Positions 8,225 through 15,396 of a DNA stretch of 29,157 nt are shown here, piece after piece. Within the stretch, counting starts at the first letter, position 1. Each line of letters begins with the position of its first letter. Made by a program: the position numbers and the translations under genes. This DNA is from an uncultured cyanobacterium (GTDB lineage Bacteria > Cyanobacteriota > Vampirovibrionia > Gastranaerophilales > Gastranaerophilaceae), in NCBI GenBank assembly GCA_947073895.1, contig CAMTNN010000001.1, forward strand, positions 1-29,157. The letters are read 5' to 3'. The notes below the pieces were generated by a model, which worked only from the letters and a program-made list of their open reading frames with translations, had not been told where the DNA came from and did not search any database.

Positions 8225-8731
8225 TTAGATATTCATAGCTGATTGCATCATTGTCTTAACGTTCTCAGCCACAGTTGCGTTGGCTTCATATGCGCGTGAG
8301 GCTGCAATCATATCAACCATTTCTTCAACGATATTAACATTTGGTAAATCAACATATCCTTCTTCATCAGCATCCGGATGTGACGGGTCATAAATCGTTT
8401 TTATTCCGTCTTCACGTTCATAAATCTGTTCGACTTGAACTCCGCCTGTTACGAGCCCGTTATTAAGTGCAACGCTTGCATTAATGAGCATATTCCCTGT
8501 TTTAGGGTCAAATTGTGCATCAGGAGTATTGCTTGAAAAATTTGAAAAACCACGGTTTACACTGTCTTCATAAATAGTTCTGAATGAAACATCTTTTTTG
8601 ATATAAACCCCTTTTGAGCCATCAGGATTTCGAGTTGTATGAATGTTCGCAATATTACTTGCGATTGTATCCATCTTAACTCTTTGTGCGGTCATGCCTG
8701 AGCCTGCTATATCAAAAATATTAAAACTCAT
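8225..8731 (-). CDS. flgC: Flagellar basal-body rod protein FlgC
   Basis: FlgC is a proximal-rod subunit in the periplasm, exported by the flagellar type III machinery without a cleaved signal. The N-terminal rod motif reads FDIAGSGMTAQRVKMDTIAS-NIAN, and the C-terminus reads VDLPNVNIVEEMVDMIAASR-AYEAN, both typical of FlgC. The 168-residue length is slightly above the usual 130-150; the middle (about 45-110) is the variable part. A strong Shine-Dalgarno (GGGAGGA) sits before the ATG. It lies between flgB and fliE with 12-13-base gaps. Confidence 0.95.
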   Translation of the reverse strand: MSFNIFDIAGSGMTAQRVKMDTIASNIANIHTTRNPDGSKGVYIKKDVSFRTIYEDSVNRGFSNFSSNTPDAQFDPKTGNMLINASVALNNGLVTGGVQVEQIYEREDGIKTIYDPSHPDADEEGYVDLPNVNIVEEMVDMIAASRAYEANATVAENVKTMMQSAMNI

Positions 8732-8744
8732 AAGCTAATCCTCC

Positions 8745-9227
8745 CTATTGTCCCTGAATAACACTTCTTATTCCGCTGAATTGACGTCTTGCGAAATTTG
8801 AAAGTACCATATACCTAGTACCTGTCTTGGACAAATCCATCATTTCACGTTCTAATTCAACGTTGTTACCGTCTATATTTGAACCGCTAAATACATCTGT
8901 TACGTATTGAGGTTTGAATTCGTCAAACGAATTAGATTTTAAGTAAGCTTGCTCCTGCTGTGTCGGAGTTCTGTAGGTATGAACCTCTCCTGTAAAAACA
9001 TCAACATTAGGTGGAACATACTTAATACTGTTTTGACCTTTGATAAAGTCTTTTAAATCTTCTTTTTCAATAATTTCATTAAGCTGACTTTCAAACGCAA
9101 CTTCTTTTCTCTGATAATCCGGAGTCATAACGTTAGCGATATTTGATGAAATCGCTTGTTGTCTGTCCATGAGCCCGTTCATGCCAAGTCTTGTGATTTC
9201 CATTGTTCTTGAAGTTATTAAATCCAT
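8745..9227 (-). CDS. flgB: Flagellar basal-body rod protein FlgB
   Basis: FlgB is a proximal-rod protein of the flagellum. The N-terminal motif LMDRQQAISSNIANVMTPDY and the C-terminal VELEREMMDLSKTGTRYMVL are diagnostic. I chose the ATG at 9227 because GGGAGG stands just upstream and MDLITSRTMEITRLGMNGL is a normal FlgB start. The longer open frame to 9314 would overlap the kinase gene by 83 bases and add a non-homologous, basic extension. The product is 160 residues, a little longer than most. It starts four bases after the kinase stop. Confidence 0.94.
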   Translation of the reverse strand: MDLITSRTMEITRLGMNGLMDRQQAISSNIANVMTPDYQRKEVAFESQLNEIIEKEDLKDFIKGQNSIKYVPPNVDVFTGEVHTYRTPTQQEQAYLKSNSFDEFKPQYVTDVFSGSNIDGNNVELEREMMDLSKTGTRYMVLSNFARRQFSGIRSVIQGQ

Positions 9228-9231
9228 AAGA

Positions 9232-10449
9232 TTATATTCCTCCCAGTCGGATTGTGAACTCTGTATAATCTTCCGTCGACCTCGAAAGTTCAATTGAGCC
9301 CATTTGTTCTTCAATAGATTTTTTGCAAATCCATAAACCTAAACCTGTACCTGTAGATTTTGTAGAAAATCCTTCATTGAATATTTTTTCAGAATCTTCT
9401 ATACCCGGTGCGTTGTTTGAAACAAGTATGGTTACAAAATCTTCGTCTTTTTCTGTTTTAATTTTAATATACTTATCATCTTTAAGGTCATCTAACATGA
9501 ATGCTTCTGATGCGTTTTTAACAAGGTTTATTATTATTGCGAGCAGTTTTTCAAAATCTGCCATTGCAACAACATCATCGCTCATTTCGATTTGTAATTC
9601 AATATTTTTCCCTTCAAGATAAACCCCTGCAAGCTCAACTGCTGATTCAACTACTTCTTTAATTGATACGGGTTTTAATTCTGTTGTTTCTTTTGATTTT
9701 AGGGCTAATAAAGAATTGTTTGCCATTTTTATTGCTTTAGAAATCGCGTTAAGGGAGTTTAAAATACTTTCATCGTCTGTTTTCTTACGAAGTATTTCTG
9801 TGTATAAATCACATATAGAGAGCTGATTTCTAACTTCGTGTGCAACAACTCTTGATTTTCTTGCAGCATAGTCTCCGTCACGAAGTGTCTCTGCAGTTTT
9901 TTCAGCATAGCCGAGAACTGCATCGTCAGCTGCATCTACCATGTTATCAAGAAGACGACGGATTGAAGCGTTTAAAAGGATGTTGTCACGTCTGTCCGGT
10001 GTGAATTTTTCTTGATAAGGTGTGATATCGATTTTTGAATTACGTTTGATAATATCCAAAGGCTCGTTTTGAAGTTTTGAGTTATACAGAGAATAATATC
10101 TAACGGTGTTTTTGTCACCCGTAAAGTTATCCCACAAAATAATTGAAACATATCTGTGGGTCATAACACAGATAAACTCTGTGTTTGCCCAAACTTTTTC
10201 AACAAGGTTTCCTGATTCATCAGAGTAATTAACTGATTCGATTTCAGAAAACTCCAATCGTTTTAAAAGACCTTGAAGTCCTTCTTTGTTTTCTATTCTG
10301 TATAGAACCGCACTGCTTTCAGGCGCATCAAGAAGAGGTTCAAGCGCAGAACGAATAAGACACTTGAGTGTCTGGCGTGACAAGAATTTATTGTTCTGTG
10401 ATTCAATAAGTTCTTTTAAATAGTTCTGCTGTCTGACGATTTTTTTCAT
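9232..10449 (-). CDS. Soluble histidine kinase linked to the flagellar rod operon
   Basis: This 405-residue protein has no membrane segment. Residues 1-190 are an unassigned sensor region. The H-box VVAHEVRNQLS carries the phospho-acceptor His204. The N-box NLVKNASEAF has Asn312. The G1 box reads NNAPGI (345-350) in place of DxGxG, so the adenine-contacting Asp is Asn. The G2 box STGTGLGLWICKKSIEEQMG is intact. It therefore looks like an active HisKA/HATPase kinase with a variant G1. The response regulator gene ends three bases upstream, and flgB starts four bases downstream, so the pair is co-transcribed with rod genes. The signal it senses is unknown. Confidence 0.88.
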   Translation of the reverse strand: MKKIVRQQNYLKELIESQNNKFLSRQTLKCLIRSALEPLLDAPESSAVLYRIENKEGLQGLLKRLEFSEIESVNYSDESGNLVEKVWANTEFICVMTHRYVSIILWDNFTGDKNTVRYYSLYNSKLQNEPLDIIKRNSKIDITPYQEKFTPDRRDNILLNASIRRLLDNMVDAADDAVLGYAEKTAETLRDGDYAARKSRVVAHEVRNQLSICDLYTEILRKKTDDESILNSLNAISKAIKMANNSLLALKSKETTELKPVSIKEVVESAVELAGVYLEGKNIELQIEMSDDVVAMADFEKLLAIIINLVKNASEAFMLDDLKDDKYIKIKTEKDEDFVTILVSNNAPGIEDSEKIFNEGFSTKSTGTGLGLWICKKSIEEQMGSIELSRSTEDYTEFTIRLGGI

Positions 10450-10452
10450 TTT

Positions 10453-11157
10453 CTATACCGCAATTTTAACCTTTTTAGTCAAGAATCCGTTGTTAATTGC
10501 ATAAAGAACAGCTTGAGTTCTGTCATTCACCTGCAATTTTTGGAAAATATTGTTTACGTGTGTTTTAACAGTTGTTTCAGAAATAAACAATTTGTTAGCA
10601 ACACCTTTGTATGTAATACCTTGTGTAAGAAGTTCCAATACTTCTTCTTCTCTTTGAGTAAGGTAAGAAAGAAGGTTTTCTTCTTCCTCTTCCGGTTTTG
10701 CGCTTTCTTCTTTGAATGATTGTTGGAAGTATTCAAAGAATCTTGAAGTTAGTGCAAGAGGTAAGTAAATTTTACCGCCAAGAACTTCTTCGATTGCGTA
10801 AATTAGTTGAGCTGAAGCCATGGTTTTAAGAACGTAGCCTTTAGCACCGATTTTCATAGCTCTGAAAATTAAATCTGCATCATCATAGCCTGAAAGTGCA
10901 AGAACTTTTGTGTCTAAGTCAAGTTTGCCGATTTCAATAATACCTTGAAGACCGTCTTTGTCAGGCATGTTCATGTCTAATAGAACGATATCAGGCTGGT
11001 ATTTTTTGATTAAATTCAAACCAACAGTAACTGTTATTGCGATACCAACAACGTCAAAAGTGCCTTCAAGATTTAATAGTTCACGAATCCCAACTAAGTG
11101 TTCGTAATTGTCATCGATAAGTAACACTTTAGACTTTTTCTTAAACTCACGTCTCAT
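10453..11157 (-). CDS. NarL/LuxR-family response regulator, likely flagellar regulator
   Basis: This 234-residue DNA-binding response regulator has an N-terminal receiver domain with acidic pocket Asp15-Asp16, phospho-acceptor Asp61 (IVLLDMNMPDKDG), Ser89 and Lys111 (GYVLK). A Glu-rich linker (about 150-165) leads to a LuxR-type HTH at about 165-225 (LTQREEEVLELLTQG, then ISETTVKTHVNNIFQKLQV). All key residues are present. It is the first gene of the run with its cognate kinase and flgB-flgC-fliE. GGGGAG stands about ten bases before the ATG. Control of its own operon or of rsmH across the divergent spacer is possible but not shown. Confidence 0.93.
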   Translation of the reverse strand: MRREFKKKSKVLLIDDNYEHLVGIRELLNLEGTFDVVGIAITVTVGLNLIKKYQPDIVLLDMNMPDKDGLQGIIEIGKLDLDTKVLALSGYDDADLIFRAMKIGAKGYVLKTMASAQLIYAIEEVLGGKIYLPLALTSRFFEYFQQSFKEESAKPEEEEENLLSYLTQREEEVLELLTQGITYKGVANKLFISETTVKTHVNNIFQKLQVNDRTQAVLYAINNGFLTKKVKIAV

Positions 11158-11290
11158 ACTCTCTTTTCTCCCCTATATAAATAAATTGATTAAAATCTAC
11201 TATCTCCACTAGATATATTACCTTCTTTTAGAGGAGTCTTTCATCAATAAAAGGATTGATTTTAGTGAATTTAGACTAGATTGAGAGATA

Positions 11291-11306
11291 TAGACCACAT
11301 GGTCTA
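11291..11306. promoter_or_regulatory. Inverted repeat, candidate operator
   Basis: TAGACC-ACAT-GGTCTA is a perfect six-base inverted repeat with a four-base centre. Related TAGACTAGA and CACTAGA sequences lie nearby (11272-11280 and 11208-11214). A dimeric regulator such as the adjacent NarL-type protein could bind it; this is inference. Confidence 0.35.
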
Positions 11307-11450
11307 GGCGGGAAGAAATATAGGGGTGAACAGCAATATCGACAGGCTTTTAATCCATGCTTTAAGTTGAATTCAAATCTACAATAAAAAGTGTAGTCAA
11401 AAAAGAGGAGACTCAACTACTTGGTGTAATATATAGATAGTAGTATTTTG

Positions 11451-11459
11451 TGATAAAAT
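11451..11459 (+). promoter_or_regulatory. Extended -10 promoter, predicted leaderless start of rsmH
   Basis: The sequence reads TGA-TAAAAT-TTCTTT-ATG: an extended -10 (five of six positions plus TGn) with exactly six bases before the start codon. The predicted transcription start coincides with the ATG, and no Shine-Dalgarno is present. It has the same geometry as the TPR gene promoter at 6164-6172. Confidence 0.55.
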
Positions 11460-11465
11460 TTCTTT

Positions 11466-12392
11466 ATGGATGATTTTAAACACTATACGGTAATGCTTAA
11501 TGAAGCAGTTGACGCGCTTGAGTGTCAAGATGGAAAAATTTATGTTGACTGTACTTTAGGAGGTGGCGGTCACAGTGAATTGATTCTTAAAAGAATTTCG
11601 CCAAATGGAAGATTGATTTCGTTTGATATTGACGATGAGGCGATTGCGCATTCACGTGAGCGCTTGAAGGATTATCCGAATTTGACTATTGTTAAATCAT
11701 CATACACAAATATGAAAGAAGAACTCAAAAAACTCGGAATTGAAAAAATTACCGGCGGAGTTTTGTTGGATTTAGGAGCTTCTTATCATCAGTTAACAAA
11801 AGCAGAGCGTGGATTTTCGTTCTCAAAAGACGCTCCTTTGGATATGAGATTCAATATGGATGCTGATTTTTCAGCTTATGATGTTGTTAATACTTATAAA
11901 GAAGATGAGCTTGTGAGAATCTTTTCCGAGTATGGAGAAGAAAGATTTTCTAAAAGAATTGCTAAAAAAATTGTAGAAGTCAGGGCTCAAAAAAAGATAG
12001 AAACAACCGGCGAGCTAGCAGCTTTGATTGTGTCTGCCGTTCCTAAAATTAAATCGGCTATACACCCTGCAACAAGAGTGTTTCAGGCAATCAGAATTGA
12101 AGTTAACAGTGAGTTAAAAAATGTAAATTTTGTACTGCATGATATCTTGGATTTAATCGATGTTGGTGGTATTATATCAGTAATAAGTTTTCATTCCTTG
12201 GAAGATAGGATAGTTAAGAAGTTTTTCAAGTTTGAGAGCCAAAAGTGCAGATGCAATGATATGATTTGCAAATGCCCGCCGCCTAAAATAGAGCTTGTGA
12301 ACAAAAAGCCAATCGAAGCGTCGGATGAGGAGATAAGGGAAAATCCACCATCAAGAAGTGCCAAGTTGAGAGTCGCGAGGTGTATTTCCTAG
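11466..12392 (+). CDS. rsmH: 16S rRNA (cytosine-1402-N4)-methyltransferase RsmH
   Basis: RsmH (MraW) uses S-adenosylmethionine to methylate C1402 in the ribosomal P site. The 308-residue length is typical. The N-terminus HYTVMLNEAVDAL and the SAM-binding loop CTLGGGGHSELIL (about 29-41) are diagnostic. They are followed by FDIDDEAI, LLDLGASYHQLTKAERGFSF, APLDMRFN, and the C-terminal ISFHSLEDRIVKKFF motif. The start at 11466 fits family alignment even though no Shine-Dalgarno precedes it. It opens a division/cell-wall type block with the FtsL-like gene 22 bases downstream, the order seen in many bacterial dcw clusters. Confidence 0.96.
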   Translation: MDDFKHYTVMLNEAVDALECQDGKIYVDCTLGGGGHSELILKRISPNGRLISFDIDDEAIAHSRERLKDYPNLTIVKSSYTNMKEELKKLGIEKITGGVLLDLGASYHQLTKAERGFSFSKDAPLDMRFNMDADFSAYDVVNTYKEDELVRIFSEYGEERFSKRIAKKIVEVRAQKKIETTGELAALIVSAVPKIKSAIHPATRVFQAIRIEVNSELKNVNFVLHDILDLIDVGGIISVISFHSLEDRIVKKFFKFESQKCRCNDMICKCPPPKIELVNKKPIEASDEEIRENPPSRSAKLRVARCIS

Positions 12393-12414
12393 GGTTTATT
12401 GGGGAGTAGGTTAG

Positions 12415-12951
12415 TTGGTTTACGCTTTAAGAAGTTACAATAACAATCAGCCTTATAAGAGAGAAGAAGAGAGAAATGTCCTGAACCTTTTGATTCAAAG
12501 GTTTTCAAAAGAAACAACAAGTCCTTATGAAACAAAATCTTTTGTAGATAAGTCTGTTCAAAATCTGGCAAATAATAGTATAATAGAAGGGTACTTTCCA
12601 AAGGAGAATGTAGTTCGACAAATGGCAATTAAGAGGTTTAATAAAATGTTATGTATAGCAATGGGGCTTTTAATCGGGCTCGTTATTGTAAGCTACTATT
12701 TTGTTATAACCTGTGAGGTTAAACTTAATGACCTTAGCCGTCAAACTGTTCTTTTGAATAATGAAAATGCAGAATTGCAAAATAAACTGGATTCTTTGAA
12801 ATCATTCAACAACGTAGATAAAACTTTAGAACAAAATAACATGTTGCAAAGAGCAGGACAGGTAATTGAAACCCAAGAAGTTACTGTTGACCCTGATACT
12901 ATACCAAAACCTGTTAAGAAAAAAGTATTTAATTATGCAATCGGTTTTTGA
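12415..12951 (+). CDS. FtsL-like single-pass membrane protein with coiled coil
   Basis: This 178-residue protein has a cytoplasmic polar region (1-75), one transmembrane helix (about 79-98) and a periplasmic coiled-coil segment with regular Leu spacing (about 100-132), then a Pro-containing tail. That layout and its position right after rsmH match FtsL, a bitopic divisome component that works with FtsB/DivIC to activate septal peptidoglycan synthesis. FtsL sequences are poorly conserved, so the call rests on topology and synteny. The start is TTG, supported by GGGGAG at 12401-12406, eight bases upstream. The N-terminal cytoplasmic part is longer than in typical FtsL. Its 3' end overlaps ldpA by 17 bases. 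Confidence 0.6.
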   Translation: MVYALRSYNNNQPYKREEERNVLNLLIQRFSKETTSPYETKSFVDKSVQNLANNSIIEGYFPKENVVRQMAIKRFNKMLCIAMGLLIGLVIVSYYFVITCEVKLNDLSRQTVLLNNENAELQNKLDSLKSFNNVDKTLEQNNMLQRAGQVIETQEVTVDPDTIPKPVKKKVFNYAIGF

Positions 12952-13891
12952 TTTATTAGAAAACAGAAACTTTTTTAAACTCGTCTGCGGTGCAGGAAAT
13001 GAAGATGCTGAGTCTGTTAAGCGTCTTGTTTATATTTATGCAAAAGCAGGCTGTAGGGTTTTTGATATTTCTGCAAGAAAAGAAATTCTTGAAGCTGCAA
13101 AAGATGGTGCTGACCTTGCACAAAAAGATGATGTACATTTTTGTGTTTCTGTTGGGATAAAAGGCGATCCGCATATTTCTAAGGCTCAGATGAATTCTAG
13201 TTGTATAAAGTGTGGTAATTGTTTTCGTAATTGTCCTAACGGTGCAATTTATTCTTCAATAATTATTGATGAAAAAAAATGTATTGGTTGCGGAGTTTGT
13301 GCTAAAAAATGTCCGGTTGGCGCTATTAAAATGGTAGATAAAGATGTTAATGTGCGCGAGATTTTGCCTTATATGGTTGAAAATGGGGTTGAGATTCTTG
13401 AACTTCATATAATGGGACATGATAAAAAAGATTTGGAATCTAAATGGCAGGTAATTAATGAATGCAAGCCAAAACTTGCTTCTATTTGTATTGATAGAGA
13501 AAATTTTGGGAACAAAGAAGTGCTTTCTCGAATAAATGAAATGATACAGAATCGCTCGCCATACACGACTATTATTCAGGCAGACGGAATTCCTATGAGC
13601 GGTGCGGATGATACTTATAAAACTACACTGCAGGCGATTGCGATGGCAGAAATTATCCAAAACGCAAATTTACCTGTCTATACTGTAGTTTCAGGTGGAA
13701 CAAATTCCAAAACAGCAGAACTTTGCAATCAATGTGATATTAATTATCATGGTATTGCAATCGGCTCTTGGGCACGCAAAATTATTAAGTCACAATTATC
13801 AGCTTCTGATTTCTGGGAGAATACAGAAATCCAAAATCAAGCTGTTGAATTAGCGAATAGCCTTTTGAGAAGCAATTTTTTTGAATGCTGA
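12935..13891 (+). CDS. ldpA: LdpA-like iron-sulfur protein (light-dependent period family)
   Basis: In Synechococcus, LdpA is a redox-active Fe-S protein that tunes the circadian period. This 318-residue homologue has an N-terminal LLENRNFFKLVCGAGNED segment like the cyanobacterial REGRWFKLICGA start. Two 4Fe-4S clusters follow: Cys90, 93, 96, 100 (CIKCGNCFRNCP) and Cys116, 119, 122, 126 (CIGCGVCAKKCP). Residues about 135-315 form a TIM-barrel-like LdpA C-terminal region ending in HGIAIGSWARKIIK. I chose ATG 12935 because homology begins there; the longer open frame to 12866 is an alternative without homology. It overlaps the FtsL-like gene by 17 bases and overlaps the convergent AAA gene by 42. 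No clock genes are visible nearby. Confidence 0.8.
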   Translation: MQSVFDLLENRNFFKLVCGAGNEDAESVKRLVYIYAKAGCRVFDISARKEILEAAKDGADLAQKDDVHFCVSVGIKGDPHISKAQMNSSCIKCGNCFRNCPNGAIYSSIIIDEKKCIGCGVCAKKCPVGAIKMVDKDVNVREILPYMVENGVEILELHIMGHDKKDLESKWQVINECKPKLASICIDRENFGNKEVLSRINEMIQNRSPYTTIIQADGIPMSGADDTYKTTLQAIAMAEIIQNANLPVYTVVSGGTNSKTAELCNQCDINYHGIAIGSWARKIIKSQLSASDFWENTEIQNQAVELANSLLRSNFFEC

Positions 13892-15376
13892 AATTAAGTC
13901 TTCTCTTGCAATAGATATGTTTTTCATATCCTGCATTGTGAAAGTTCCCGCATCCATTTTCGCATTCATTCCCAATCTTTCAAGTGCATTAAAATATCCG
14001 ATAGAAATCATTTCTGCAACATCAGAGCCGTTAAAATTACTGTTTTTCATTTCTTTTATTAATTCAGGTACAGAAACATCGTTGTCGTAGTTTTTGCCTT
14101 TGGCATGAATATTATAAATAGCTTCCAAACCTTTTTCATCAGGAATAGGTATTTCTAAATGCAGACCAAATCTACCTGTGGAAGTTATGGCATTATCTAA
14201 TAAGTCTTTTCTGTTAGTCGCAGCAATAACAAATGAAGTTATACTGGATTTTTCCAAATCGCTCATGCATCCAAGAAACTGGTTTACAACAGAATCATCA
14301 TGGGATGAGGATTGAGAACCCTGTCGTGTTTTTGCAACTGCATCAAACTCATCTATAAAAAGAATTCCCGGATCTTCCATGATTTTAGAAAAAGAACGTC
14401 TTACCATTTTTTCGGATTCGCCAACAATTCCTTGTTTGAATTCACCTGCATTCATATATGTATAATTCAATCCCGCTTCGTTAGCAAGCGCCAAACCAAG
14501 TAATGTTTTTCCACATCTTGGCGGACCATAGAGAAGAATTCCTTTGTTCAATCTTACATGTTCAAATACTTGCGGGTATCTTGCAGGACGGATTACAAAT
14601 TTACGAAGTTCTGCAATAATATCATCTAATCCTCCGACATCGGCAAAAGTTATGCGATGTTTATTATCCACTTTCTTTTCTTTTGACGGTTTTGCGGTAA
14701 GAGCAGCCAGCATTGTTCTGTTGACTGAAGAAATAGCACTTTGATTTCCTGTTATAGTTTTGACATCCAGATATTTTTCAGCATTAGCAGGGTTATATTT
14801 GTATGGAGGCAAAAATACAAACTTATGTTTATCGTTATTCCATATCCATTCTCCGGTTTCAATAGCAGTATCTTGTTCCAGTTCTCTAATATCACCTAAT
14901 TTAACATAATGTTTTTTTGTGTCTAACTCTTCTTTTGGTTTTTTCACAGTTAAGCTAAAGAATGGCCCTAGGTTTATTACATAAAACTTATTATCTTTTT
15001 TGAATACTCCAAAGCTTGAATTTAAATTGTTGTTATTTTTTAATTCATTTTCTTTAACTACAAGAGTATATTTCTTTAGTACTGGAATATCAATTCTATC
15101 TGCAAATGTTTTTAATTTGTTATTTATATCTTCTTCTTTTTCTATATCAGTTACAACTAGTATAGAGTTTCCATCAAGAGCTTCCATTCCGTATCTGAAT
15201 TTCTCTGATAAACTTGGAGAACCAAATAATCCGTGAAATGCTATATTATTTGCAGCAGCAACATCTCTTGCAGATTTGTCCGTTTGGATTGTTCTTGCAG
15301 GAGATGTTGTATTATTTTGTTGTGTTTTGCTATTTATATTAATTAAGTTATTATAACCTACTTTTTGTACTCTCAT
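13850..15376 (-). CDS. AAA ATPase with an unassigned N-terminal domain
   Basis: This 508-residue protein has a unique N-terminal region (1-235; Asn/Thr/Gln-rich to about 45, then mixed alpha/beta) and one classical AAA module (about 240-500). Walker A is GPPRCGKT (284-291), Walker B is ILFIDEFDA with Asp342 and Glu343, and sensor 1 is AATNR with Asn388. The second-region arginine pattern is incomplete: GRFGLHLEIP keeps Arg402, but the other arginine-finger position is Ser and the usual 'DR' is GL. The pore loop has IVG in place of an aromatic-x-Gly. It resembles the Cdc48/FtsH/Rpt class without protease or membrane parts, so it is more likely a remodelling or regulatory ATPase. It follows the giant GH13-like gene by 20 bases and is probably co-transcribed. 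Confidence 0.82.
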   Translation of the reverse strand: MRVQKVGYNNLININSKTQQNNTTSPARTIQTDKSARDVAAANNIAFHGLFGSPSLSEKFRYGMEALDGNSILVVTDIEKEEDINNKLKTFADRIDIPVLKKYTLVVKENELKNNNNLNSSFGVFKKDNKFYVINLGPFFSLTVKKPKEELDTKKHYVKLGDIRELEQDTAIETGEWIWNNDKHKFVFLPPYKYNPANAEKYLDVKTITGNQSAISSVNRTMLAALTAKPSKEKKVDNKHRITFADVGGLDDIIAELRKFVIRPARYPQVFEHVRLNKGILLYGPPRCGKTLLGLALANEAGLNYTYMNAGEFKQGIVGESEKMVRRSFSKIMEDPGILFIDEFDAVAKTRQGSQSSSHDDSVVNQFLGCMSDLEKSSITSFVIAATNRKDLLDNAITSTGRFGLHLEIPIPDEKGLEAIYNIHAKGKNYDNDVSVPELIKEMKNSNFNGSDVAEMISIGYFNALERLGMNAKMDAGTFTMQDMKNISIAREDLISAFKKIASQKAIR

Positions 15377-15396
15377 TTTCCCTCGTGTATAATCTT

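Larger units (their letters stand above)
11158..11465. other. 308-base divergent intergenic region
   Basis: This is the longest gene-free stretch and separates the regulator/flagellar run (minus) from rsmH (plus). I see no convincing ORF or known RNA family. It contains the inverted repeat at 11291-11306, a perfect ten-base palindrome TTGAATTCAA at 11367-11376, a weak hairpin CTACA/TGTAG at 11379-11394, and the rsmH extended -10 at its right edge. Promoter elements for the regulator gene probably lie at 11165-11215, where AT-rich sequence precedes the Shine-Dalgarno, but no consensus pair stands out. Confidence 0.6.

Noticed and set aside
9228..9314. Longer open frame upstream of flgB
   Set aside because: It overlaps the kinase gene, lacks flagellar-rod homology and a ribosome site; ATG 9227 has GGGAGG and a typical FlgB N-terminus.
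11367..11376. Perfect palindrome TTGAATTCAA as an operator
   Set aside because: Ten-base A/T-rich palindromes are expected by chance in this composition, and no second copy is seen.
12866..12934. Upstream extension of the LdpA-like reading frame
   Set aside because: The added residues overlap the FtsL-like gene and have no LdpA similarity; homology starts at ATG 12935.
13256..13660. Minus-strand open frame inside ldpA
   Set aside because: It is opposite the two ferredoxin motifs of a well-supported gene; Asn/Phe-rich composition is typical of an AT-rich antisense shadow.
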